A program made the translations under genes and the position numbers. Positions 23,801-31,894 of a stretch of 64,000 nt of DNA are shown here, in pieces (position 1 is the first letter of the stretch; each line of letters begins with the position of its first letter). The notes beneath the pieces are model-generated. The model was not told the origin of the DNA, did no database searches, and saw nothing but the letters and a program-made list of their open reading frames with translations. The stretch is from Promerops cafer. Its lineage: Eukaryota > Chordata > Aves > Passeriformes > Nectariniidae. Location of the stretch: contig VZSE01014381.1 in the NCBI GenBank assembly GCA_013398275.1, forward strand, positions 310,001 through 374,000, read 5' to 3'.

Positions 23801-25755
23801 AAGCCTCAGCCAGCTCCAGCGACTACCAGAGCTTGCTGCCTCTGGATGTCAACTGCATTCTCAAGCCAAACTCATTTGACATTGCAAAGATGGAGGAGCC
23901 TGCAGGTAGGAAGCAGTAGTTCCTGTTTAAATATTTCACTGGTTCCCTGAGCCCTTCTTTGTGAGCAAATTACCCATGAGTTACACAGAGGAAAAAACAG
24001 ATCTCTGTTTATCTTCTAATGAAGCCACTGAGCTGGCTCTGAGGAGCACACTGATTTTGAACAAATAAGTTTCTTTGCCACCAAATAAGCTTCATGTTGT
24101 GTATGGCTCTTGGGTTTTAAGAGATAAGTGGGAAAAATGTATTGGGGGGAAAAACAGGGATACAAAGATAAGTATATTTTACACATACATGGCATACTAT
24201 CTCTGCAGCTTCTACACTGCACAAGCCATAGTGTACTTGGCAATTCAGTGTTGACTGCTATAAACACATCTTAAAAAACCCACCTACATAAAGCATGTGC
24301 TCCTTGTCTTTCACAGGAAATATCAGTGGAGATATTATTGATGAACTCATGTCTTCTGATGGTGAGTATTTAGCATCTTTTCTAATAATCACAAGTAGCA
24401 GCATGGTTTTTGTGTGAACAGCACTTAGAAGGCATCTGTTAAATCTGATGCCAAGAGTCAGTATGAGACTACTTCTTTCCCATGTTGCCTCCTCTGTCAC
24501 TCTTGTCTTTGCTCCCCTTTCTATTCCCTGCAAGTTTTATTTAACAGTCAAAATAGGAAAACCTTAATCCAACAAGCACTTACATGCATGAATAACCCAC
24601 CAGTACTTAATTTAGGGACAAAGAAAGAACAAGCTGATGACTAGTGTGCTGCCTTAAAAAAAAATAAATCTGGTTTAATTCTGTTCTATGTAAAGCTTTG
24701 TGCAGGTGCTTTGACTAAGTATTTCAGAACATAGTTATGGATGCAGACTGATACATGTCCAGCTGTGGTACACTAACAGAACAAACGTCATCCATTTGTG
24801 TTCTTCCACGTCTTTGGCCACATGAGTGCAGCACTGAACCACAGCTACTACAGAATTCATGTGCTCCCTACCTCTCTGCCACTCTCCAAGGTGCCAGGCA
24901 AGGGGGTGAACCCAACTCGCTTTGTTCCTTTTGGCCCGTGTTCTGTAAGGCCTGTAATAATATCTGCCCCTCAAGCAGACCACTTCAGGGCTCATCCAGA
25001 AAGAGACTTGGTTATAAGATCCAAGGGGCAAGATGGGATTCTGTGAACGTCCCAGTATGGGGTTAACGTGTAAACAGCCTCCACTTCTAGAGCAGGAGTG
25101 GCATGCCCAGCTCATGTACACCATGTTAGAGTTCCTACAGTGCAGAGTGAGGGCTGAGGCTTCTCTTCTTGCATTCCCCCCACAAAGACAGTCTCGAGTC
25201 CATGCTTGAAATGCAGGGCACAGACAAATTGCAAGCCTCCGTTTCCCTTCCATAAAATTAGAGATAATGCTACGTTCCTTACTTATTTGAAGGCTGATGA
25301 ATGCAATACTGTAACAAGACAAAGGAATATAAATTATTGCTTTCTGGTTAAAGTTTTCAAAAGCTGCTCAGGAACTCCTTTGCTGCAGAAGAAATTAAAC
25401 CCATATTCCATAGCTATCACTCCACTTCAGCAAACTGACTTAAAACACCAAGCAAAAAATGGCAGATACATCACTTACTGCCTTAGTTTGAATGCAGTAC
25501 AGGTTTTCACAGTATGCATCCCAGTGAGCTTGTCAGATTATCAAGACTATTTTAAGACTAACCCTGATGACAAACATACTGAAATATGATAGGGCTGATT
25601 TTCCAAAAGTGTTTTAATTTAAACTAAACTATTCCTGCTTTACAGTTTTTCCTCTCTTACGACTCTCTCCTACTCCCGGAGATGACTACAACTTTAACCT
25701 GGATGATAATGAAGGAGTCTGTGATCTCTTTGATGTGCAGATACTAAATTATTAG
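17753..25755 (+). CDS. E2F5: E2F5, all but the first exon: pocket-protein-binding E2F transcription factor
   Basis: Exons 17753-17862, 18535-18696, 19877-19920, 21732-21796, 22718-22985, 23705-23905, 24317-24361 and 25646-25755 join in one frame of 334 codons plus stop. Order of parts: second half of the winged-helix DNA-binding domain ([20 protein letters not shown]), leucine-zipper/coiled-coil dimerisation segment (VIDRLRYLEAEIEDLELKEK), marked box with VTHEDICNCF and VPRPEMGQNGQKKYQI, a Pro/Ala/Gln-rich linker, an acidic transactivation end and the pocket-protein-binding motif DDNEGVCDLFDVQILNY at the C-terminus. Known for the family: E2F4/5 pair with DP proteins, bind p107/p130, repress cell-cycle genes in G0 and act in multiciliated-cell programmes. 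Near-identity with human E2F5 in the conserved parts and synteny make the call firm. Odd: a U12-type intron, an extra 201-base exon, and the start codon and N-terminus missing (probably in the N gap). Confidence 0.95.
18535..18696 (+). CDS. E2F5: E2F5 exon 3 (end of DNA-binding domain, dimerisation helix)
   Basis: Acceptor TTTTTAAG; AA|A completes Lys, then GVGAGCNTKEVIDRLRYLEA through IKNVMDDSTNH. No GT donor exists at the expected end; the exon instead abuts ATATCCTTTT, the U12 donor. Confidence 0.94.
18697..19876 (+). other. E2F5: U12-type AT-AC intron of E2F5
   Basis: The 5' end is ATATCCTTTT, the U12 (minor spliceosome) AT-AC donor consensus. At the 3' end TTCCTTGAC (19859-19867) matches the U12 branch-site consensus TTCCTTRAY, and the intron ends in AC ten bases past the branch A. 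Joining across it gives MDDSTNHQFSYVTHEDIC, in frame with known E2F5. E2F family genes are among those known to carry minor-class introns. A CR1 fragment sits inside. Confidence 0.93.
19318..19545 (+). mobile_element. Old CR1 LINE 3' fragment in the E2F5 U12 intron
   Basis: Diverged sense CR1 tail: CACTGGAATGGATCCCCCAG, GGAGGTTTTGCAGAAGAGG, then GAAGTTCCCTCTAGCAGT and GTGATTCTGG. No coding capacity. Confidence 0.75.
19877..19920 (+). CDS. E2F5: E2F5 exon 4 (44-base microexon-like, marked box)
   Basis: Follows the AC acceptor of the U12 intron; donor GTAAGT. Encodes (Q)FSYVTHEDICNCFN(G). It is too short for simple ORF detection and is defined by the U12 signals and E2F5 homology. Confidence 0.94.
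19921..21731. other. E2F5: E2F5 intron 4
   Basis: Apart from a CR1 copy, this intron shows only short unrelated frames, including one at 20024-20418, with no recognisable domain. Confidence 0.5.
20996..21382 (+). mobile_element. CR1 LINE 3' fragment, sense, in E2F5 intron 4
   Basis: Sense CR1 of the X/Y-like type: GGAGCTGGGGTTGTTTAGCC, GGAGACCTTATGACTGTCTA, TTGGATCAGGCTGCCCAGGA and GGTTGGACTCGATGATCTCG, then the TTCCAACCTAAATATTCTTT tail. Confidence 0.9.
21732..21796 (+). CDS. E2F5: E2F5 exon 5 (marked box)
   Basis: Acceptor TTTAACCAG, donor GTATGT. Encodes (G)DTLLAIQAPCGTQLEVPRPEM. Human has Ser where Cys occurs here (APSGTQ). Confidence 0.94.
22718..22985 (+). CDS. E2F5: E2F5 exon 6 (end of marked box and Pro/Ala/Gln linker)
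   Basis: Acceptor TTTACAG, donor GTGGAT, a weak 5' splice site. Starts GQNGQKKYQINLKSSSGPIH, continues through the conserved VPPPDDL, then a Pro/Ala/Gln-rich linker quite unlike the Ser/Thr-rich human linker. G/C content rises sharply in the linker. If the weak donor is skipped, the frame runs on to a stop at 23102-23104. Confidence 0.93.
23705..23905 (+). CDS. E2F5: E2F5 extra in-frame exon 7 (67 codons)
   Basis: Acceptor CCGTGTAG, donor GTAGGA. The exon is 201 bases with phase 1 at both ends, so it can be included or skipped without a frameshift. It encodes a Ser/Ala/Pro-rich, acidic stretch ending SLLPLDVNCILKPNSFDIAK plus MEEPAG. The frame is open, splice sites are good and codon use is coding-like. 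I do not recall this exon in the 346-residue human protein. Skipping it gives DTPSGNISGDIIDELMSSD, which aligns with the human junction. Confidence 0.8.
24317..24361 (+). CDS. E2F5: E2F5 exon 8
   Basis: Acceptor TTTCACAG, donor GTGAGT. Encodes (G)NISGDIIDELMSSD, matching the human segment SISGDIIDELMSSD at the start of the transactivation/pocket-binding region. Confidence 0.94.
24362..25645. other. E2F5: E2F5 intron 8
   Basis: No repeat or exon recognised. The minus-strand 195-codon frame at 24735-25322 has no recognisable domain and no splice or promoter support. Confidence 0.5.
25646..25755 (+). CDS. E2F5: E2F5 last coding exon with stop
   Basis: Acceptor CTTTACAG; (V)FPLLRLSPTPGDDYNFNLDD then NEGVCDLFDVQILNY and TAG. 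Contains the p107/p130 pocket-binding motif and is almost identical to human. Confidence 0.96.
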
Positions 25756-26320
25756 ATATTGTGTCAACCAGACTACTTATCTACCTCTAACTGTAACATT
25801 CTAGACTTCTTCATAACCTAAGTATTTGAATAATGAATGTATAACTTCTTAGTTCACTGACTCTGGGAGTATATTTCCTTTTGCTTCTTTTAACTACTTC
25901 ACAAAACAAATTCAAGAATAAGAAAAAAGGGCTCTTATCAAAAATGCTGGCACTTTTTCACCTGAGTGTTTTTCTGTCTAAGCCAATTGTTTGGAGCTTT
26001 CTTTAGTAAGAAAAGTGAAAATACTTTATAGCCTTTTGATCATTTAAAAAAAAATGATTAGGCTTCTTGCTCACAGTTAACAGCATTTTCTTTGAAGCTT
26101 TACTGCCAAGAAGCTTTCTATATTCTTTTTTAACTTTTCAAACAATTTTGAAGCTTTCACTGCCAAGTTGAAAAGTGAAGGGTATCAACTTGAGTTATGC
26201 TAAACTGTTTCAGTGAACCAATTTTGTGAAGTGCCTTCTGTTTTAGCACTTTAAGTTTCTCACACTGACTTCTGACATTCCACTTTCCTAGATGATAGGA
26301 AAGGTCTGTTTGTAGTTTGT

Positions 26321-26367
26321 AATAAAGTGTGCCAATACTTGTATATTAACAAGATTTTTTTAATAAA
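26321..26367 (+). terminator. E2F5 poly(A) signals (two AATAAA)
   Basis: AATAAA at 26321-26326 and again at 26362-26367, about 570 and 610 bases past the E2F5 stop. The second lies in TTTTTTAATAAAA, whose complement contains ATTAAA, a possible signal for the convergent RBIS transcript. Confidence 0.6.
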
Positions 26368-26437
26368 ATTGTGCAAACAAAGCCATCAGTATCCGTGGTC
26401 TTTCATTTCTTGCAACCCCTTCATCGTCCATTTTGCA

Positions 26438-26506
26438 TTACAACTGAGATAATAGGCTTGTGGCAGCATCCACATTTGCTGGTTCCTCTTCCAGATTTGT
26501 AGAGAC
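26438..26506 (-). CDS. RBIS: RBIS exon 3 with stop
   Basis: Encodes VSTNLEEEPANVDAATSLLSQ then L and TAA. Acceptor TTTCCCAG on the minus strand. Too short for ORF scans; found from the human C-terminus pattern VNVDEAT. Confidence 0.9.
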   Translation of the reverse strand, partial: VSTNLEEEPANVDAATSLLSQL

Positions 26507-29500
26507 CTGGGAAAAAAAGTTTCAGTTTAAAGCAAAAAACTATTTCTTTTTATTCTGCTTGGAAAAAAAACCCCAGACTAATAAATACCCATTGTCCAGA
26601 AGATCAGTTTGTCTTTTACGTATTTAGTTTAGGCTAATTTTGCAGTCATCCTTCAATAATTTGGGGGATTGCAGGATACACTGAAGTTGAGACATAAGCA
26701 GAAAATGCTTTGTGCTTTGGGAGCATTGTACCAGTAATGTAACACACACAGCCCAACGGAGACAGGCTCAGCTTTTAGTTCACAACTTCTCTCAACAACA
26801 CTTCTGCAACTTTGGAGAAAATACTATTACAGCCTGAGTGATTAAATTCAGCAGTCATGTAGAGCCCTACTAGCTCAGGAGCAGGAGTACAGTCTGAATT
26901 CTTGGAGGAATAAATAACAGGCCAGCAGGGACAGGACTACTGCCTCCAACTACCTTGAAATCCTGGCTTGGCTTCACCCTGTGCTGGCAGCACTGTCACT
27001 TATGTTTCATTTTCCCTCAGCCTCTCCTTAAGGTATTTGACACTTGTTTAGTTGCTCCCAGCTGTAGAGAAATTTGGTCACCTCAGGCACACTGAGAAGT
27101 CATGTCCACTTCTCCAAACTCCACCCTCCCCCAATAGCAGGAGGGATTCATCTGCATCTCATCCTGAAGCACTGCTTTCTCTCCCTGAAACTGTGCCTAG
27201 AGCATCAGTTAGCAGAGAGTTTACATGGAGGAACTTGTCAAGAATTAAAATTTTATTAATTAATTCTTGTGCAAGACTGCAAGTAGGCCTGTATGAAAAA
27301 AAACTAGACAAAGGCAAGAGAAACACTGTCTTGAGCCATAAGTGCTGCAGGCAAAACCTCTACTACAGAAATTGCTGTTTCAGGTGTTGGTCCTTCTGAT
27401 GAGGTAATATGAAGGCTTAGGAATCGGGAACAAAGAGAGGCAGAACTGTTTGTTTCAAAGCACTCTCAGGTGCTTCAGGTAGGGAACAGCCAGGTTCATC
27501 CTCTCTGTGTCTATTCATGTGGAGATACAAGTTTCAAATCAAGGAGATGGAGCTGGGAGTAACTAAAAAAAAACAATTAGAAATCAGCTAGAATGTAATT
27601 TAAAAATACGCTTTGGAAGCGTGCTTCAGCATGGCTGCCCATCCTCTCCTCTCTCTATTTTAGTAGTTATACAGAATTTGAACGTGCTAACCAGGTTTCA
27701 GCATTACCACACAAATGAAATTCATAAAACTGGGATTCTAGCTTTAAAGCAATTGCATGAATTCACAGACTATTCTGAGGGGGAAGGGACCCACAAGGAT
27801 CATCAAGTCCAACTCTTAAGTAAATGGCCCTTACAGGGGTTGAATCCAGCACCTTGGTGTTAACCAGAACCACACTCTGAACAACTGAGCTAATTGCCTG
27901 CAGTCTTAGAGACACATTATAATGCTTTAAACACATTCTTTTCATTCTCCTCAGATTTTTACAAAAGGAAATTACCTGCTGAGTCTTCTGAGGTTCTGCT
28001 GTGGTACCTTTTGATAGCTGCCGGATTTCTTTCTGAACTTCAGCAAATGCTTTATTTATTGTGCTAACTTTTTCAGCATTTTTAATGTTTATCTGGGAGA
28101 GAAAAAAATACACATATTGGCATCTTTAACAAAAATTCCACTGATGTGAAATTGCCCCATTTTTGTGCAATTATTATGCAGCCACACCTGTAGCTCCTCA
28201 AACCAAATACAATTTGTAAATTATTTTACTAATTTGAATTTCTTCCAGTAGCTTACCTTTCATCATCACACCTTGCATCATAATTGTTCGTACTATAGGT
28301 CTGGCCACCAACATCCACCAGGTTTTGCCACAGTATTTAAAGAAACTCTGCAGCTGTAGCAGAGTGGAATGTGTATCTCTGGGCACCTCAGCCTCTCTTT
28401 TAGCCCATGTCTGCCTTTATAAGTTATTTCATCAAAGATTTCACTTTCAAAGAGGAAGCGCTAGAATATGGACTTGTGTTGCACTCTGGGGACAACTGTC
28501 TGTGGTAGAAGAGCAGGGTGGATGCAAGAGGGCATAAACTCTCACCACTAGCAAAGTAAGATTCAGCTGATCTCAGCCCTAGCACCTGCTGCTTCCAAAG
28601 TCTGGAACAGGATCACAGCCAGGTAATGACCTATTACATCACAAACATTCCAGAAGCATGCTCATAGCTCTTCAGGCAACCCCAAATTTCAGGATACCTA
28701 CTGCTGTTTCAAAGCTACCCCTGTAATTCACCTCTGAGCAATTTAAACAGACAGAAGCAAACTGTAAATGGTTACATGTATTCATTTTGCTTTCAAAGCC
28801 ACCATAACTTCAGAGCACGTATACAGTTACAATAATTCCATTCTGACTGACCACGAAAACCAGTATTAAGAAAGCAGTGGCAATGAGGCTAATGGAACAG
28901 ACCTACTCAGATGAACACTTTAACTGGGACAGTGACTGGAGAAATACAGCCCCAGCTCTGATCAGAGTGGATGGACTGTTGGTAACATGATGTACAAAGA
29001 CCCCATGTTCAATCAGGGCTTGTCACCATCTTCCAGCTTCACAGGGGTTTTAGAAGGTTCCAGTCAGTTTTAATATGTGATATCCTCAGGTACTCAGGCA
29101 GGACTCCTCCACAGAAAGAGGCTCTACAGCTAGCACGGGTATCTACACCAGAAGTTGTCTGAACAGCTACAATGGGCTTTTAGCTATTAATGAATAAACG
29201 TATTTTAGCGATTTTTTTCTGAACATCTTCCTATACTTAATGGTAAGTAAATCACATTAAGCCCAAAGGCTTAATGCATTAAAGAATACAGCTTCAAACA
29301 CAGAGAATAAAATTTTACTCCTAATAAGCTACTGACTTTTCATGAATATGATTTTAAACCTGTTTCTCCCTTTATTATACAGAACAGTCTAGACTAAGAG
29401 GAGATGCGACGCCAGCAACATGAAATTGCTTTTTCTAAAGTTTGCCACATTCCTGTCTGTCCACCAGATTAATTCATCAAGTAGAGCTTGCAGGATAAAA

Positions 29501-30953
29501 TCTGAAGCAGCCTTTTTTTAAGAGTCATTTACTTATGTTTGTCCAGCAGACTGCAACTGCATCAAATGGGAAAAAAAAGCCACAATCTGCTTCTATTATT
29601 TTTATTAACACATGCTTTTCTAGGGGGGCAGCTGAACTCTTGCAGAACACACACCTCAGGCTGGAGGCAGGGTTTGAGAAGATACCACAGAATGACTCAC
29701 TGCTCCCAACAGAAAACTCTTGCTTAGATCACCCCCATCCCTCTTCCCCTGCACTGCTCCCTGCTCCATGACCCACTCACTCCCTCCTCTGCCCTGTGCT
29801 CCTCTACAGACACGAAAATAACAATATTATTTTTGCTTCTTTGTTTTTCCATTGCTTTAGTATGTTAAATTGGCTCACAGAAGCATCTACAGAGCATCAC
29901 AGCCTACGTAAGGTGCAAGAAAGGGGCAGAGAGGAATTAAGAGCAAAACATCCAGCAGTGCACACTCCTAGGTCTGTTCACTGCATCTCACTGAGTTTTA
30001 CTTGACAGCTGAAGCAAATAAATAGCTATTGGATCAGAAAAAGCTCCATCCTTTCTGGTTCTTCCCCACCAAAATACTTCTCTCTGCATTCATTCATTAA
30101 GTTTGTTCAACTCACCAACCCCGCACATAAAAATGCAAAATATATTTTTAATGGCTTTTGCTGCTGATTTAGCAAGCTGAGTCACGTAGTGGACGAAGAG
30201 TTCCTGAGCCAGCATCAAGGAGACTTGTGGGAATATAGCCCAGAGCCTGGCAAAGGGATCCCCTCCTGGGACCAGGAACGTGATGGAAAGGAGCAGGACT
30301 TCCCCTTGTTAGTTGTACTAACTATGCCCGGTGGTTTGGATCAAGGCATTTTGTTAAACTGTACCCTGAATGACACCCTCAGCGACGCTGGGAACTCAGT
30401 CCAGTGAACGCGAACTCGCTGAACTGCCGATGCGCCCTTTAGCAGCGCATTCCCGAGAACAAGGCGAGATACTATCAGACACTTCCCAAACGACACCCCT
30501 CAAGCACAGCCGGATGCCTTCTGTGTCATATGCCTGCAGATTAGTCAAATGAACTTCTTGTGCTTCTCTTTTAGGAGATGATACATCTACATACAAACCT
30601 AATTTCTGGGTGAAAATCGTGCACTTTGCCGTTTTGTGCCCGGACGCACACTGCCCCTAAAGCAGCTCGATTTAGTCCGTTCCGAACGCTTGCTTCGCCG
30701 CGCAGCGAGGTCGAAGGGGAGGAAACCCCGCCGGGCCGAGGCCTCCCGCGGGCGCCGCAGCAGGGCCGGGGCCCTCCCCATTGAGGAGCGCTGCTGCAGC
30801 CGGGCCAGCGCCTCCTCCCGCCGCGGCACTCACCTGCTTCAGCCCGGAGGTGACGGGCCGCGCCTTGCCCTTGGCCTTGGCCCTGAGGACGCCGCTGCGG
30901 GCGATGCGGAACACGCTGCCGGACTTGCCGGCCCCGCCGCGGCTCTTGCCCAT
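26438..30953 (-). CDS. RBIS: RBIS (C8orf59): small ribosome-biogenesis factor, three exons
   Basis: Minus-strand exons 30834-30953, 27976-28092 and 26438-26506 join in phase 0 throughout and encode 101 residues (human about 100). The N-terminus is short, basic and Gly/Ser/Lys/Arg-rich (MGKSRGGAGKSGSVFRIARS, then KAKGKARPVTSGLKQ). The middle is helical (INIKNAEKVSTINKAFAEVQ) and the C-terminus is acidic then hydrophobic (NLEEEPANVDAATSLLSQL). Human RBIS has the same layout with FHIASQKNFKAKNKAKPV, VNKAFVNVQKEL and PVNVDEATRLMALL. Known: a nucleolar factor that assists large-subunit ribosome assembly. It is tail to tail with E2F5 and head to head with CA13, as in human. Start choice: the only ATG in frame in exon 1, inside a CpG island and just downstream of a CRE. 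Confidence 0.92.
26507..27760. other. RBIS: RBIS intron 2
   Basis: Contains A-rich tracts; no exon or repeat family recognised. The SINE follows immediately on its right. Confidence 0.5.
27761..27898 (-). mobile_element. tRNA-Ile-derived SINE with CR1-like tail (TguSINE1-like)
   Basis: On the minus strand the element starts GGCAATTAGCTCAGTTGTTC, an A-box-like tRNA-Ile 5' half. GTTAACACCAAGGTGCTGG follows, then a B box GGATTCAACCC (27847-27837), a short spacer, then a CR1-type 3' tail (GACTTGATGATCCTTGTGGG, GTCCCTTCC, CAGAATAGTCTGTGAATTC). The similar nonamers AATTGCATG (27751-27759) and AATTGCCTG (27892-27900) may be an imperfect target-site duplication. tRNA-Ile head plus CR1 tail is the known architecture of TguSINE1 of passerines. 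Confidence 0.8.
27976..28092 (-). CDS. RBIS: RBIS exon 2
   Basis: 39 codons, INIKNAEKVSTINKAFAEVQ to EPQKTQQ. Minus-strand acceptor TCTCCCAG, donor GTAATT, phase 0 at both ends. Confidence 0.92.
28093..30833. other. RBIS: RBIS intron 1
   Basis: About 2.7 kb. It is A/T-rich at first and becomes more G/C-rich near the CpG island. Short frames such as 30189-30407 have no recognisable domain. No repeat recognised. Confidence 0.5.
30834..30953 (-). CDS. RBIS: RBIS exon 1 with start codon
   Basis: 40 codons from ATG to LKQ, donor GTGAGT on the minus strand. High GC, inside the CpG island; its codons are strongly G/C-biased, unlike exons 2 and 3. Confidence 0.92.
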
Positions 30954-30979
30954 GGCGGCGGCTGCAGGGCGCGGACCGG

Positions 30980-30987
30980 TGACGTCA
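30980..30987. promoter_or_regulatory. Palindromic CRE, TGACGTCA
   Basis: Full consensus CREB/ATF site 27 bases upstream of the RBIS ATG, with a second half site TGACG at 30998-31002. Position suggests core-promoter use by RBIS. Confidence 0.75.
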
Positions 30988-31010
30988 CACGGGGCTGTGA
31001 CGCGAAGCCG

Positions 31011-31015
31011 CCAAT
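31011..31015 (+). promoter_or_regulatory. CCAAT box (NF-Y type)
   Basis: GCCGCCAATGG context, 58 bases upstream of the RBIS start codon and close to the CRE; this spacing is common in TATA-less promoters. Confidence 0.6.
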
Positions 31016-31026
31016 GGCCCACAGCT

Positions 31027-31043
31027 CTGTCGCCAGGGGGCGC
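31027..31043 (+). promoter_or_regulatory. CTCF-like motif
   Basis: TCGCCAGGGGGCGC matches the core consensus CCASYAGRKGGCRS at 12 of 14 positions by eye. It lies between two divergent genes. Binding is inferred. Confidence 0.5.
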
Positions 31044-31799
31044 GCGCCGCCTCGGGTGGGCGCTGTGGAGCCGCGGCGGGGAAAGGCACCGGCGGAGTGG
31101 AGCTCTCCTTGTCCGTGTCGCTTCCCGAGCCCTTCCCGCTCCGGTCCCGGCCTCAGCCTCTGCCCCGGCCCTGGTTGCCTCTTCCGCGCCTTTGCCGCCA
31201 GCTTTTGCAGCACGGGAAGGCTGAGAGCTCCTCGGCGCGCGCCCGCAGCCCAAGCGCCGAGCCCGCAGCTCCGCGTCGCCACAAGCGCGTGCCCCCGGGC
31301 AGCCCCACGCGGCGCTTGGATAAGTTCCCAGTGGGGTGTGGGACACCCTCCTGCCTCACGGCCCCGCTTGGGAAAACGTGATATCTTCCAGCCGCCTATT
31401 CCAAAGGGAATTGGGTTTGCACCCCTGGGATTAAAACGGGAGGAGATGCAGCGGTGCGCACTTGGCTTTACTTTCGGGAGTGGCGGGGGTGACCCCAGGA
31501 ATGCACACTGCCGTCTTTCCCTGCCGCACAACGCGCTGTGGCGGGACGGGGGCTGGTGGAGCCACCTTCCCTCTGTTGGAGCGGGCCCTTGAGAGATGGC
31601 ACTGCCTCCCCCGAGCCACCCCGACGGTACTGGTGGGGGGCCTGGGGACAGCCTAGGTGACGAAGGGCTTGGGGCGACAACAGGCACGGACGGGGGCCAG
31701 GGGGCCGGAGCGCTGCAGGTCTCCTTATCAGCGCCCGAGGATCGGGGCGTCGCCGCCCGTCGCCTTCAAATCGGGCGCAGCCGCCTCTCCCGCCCCAGC

Positions 31800-31830
31800 C
31801 CGTCCCATCCCATCCCATCCCATCCCGTCC
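31800..31830 (+). repeat. CCCAT pentamer repeat in the CA13 5' region
   Basis: Tandem CATCC/CGTCC units ending about 30 bases before the CA13 ATG; the last units are degenerate (CCCGTCCTGTCCCGTG). Likely in the 5' UTR. Confidence 0.85.
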
Positions 31831-31863
31831 TGTCCCGTGCCGGCAGGAGAGCAGAGTCGAGCC

Positions 31864-31894
31864 ATGCTGCACTGGGGATACGACGAGCACAACG
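31864..31894 (+). CDS. CA13: CA13 exon 1
   Basis: ATG to donor GTAGGG; encodes MLHWGYDEHN(G). Human starts MSRLSWGYREHNG, so the bird protein is two residues shorter at the N-terminus. Confidence 0.93.

Noticed and set aside
27837..27893. Functional tRNA-Ile gene on the minus strand
   Set aside because: Boxes A and B are degenerate, the acceptor stem does not close and a CR1 tail follows, so it is a SINE.
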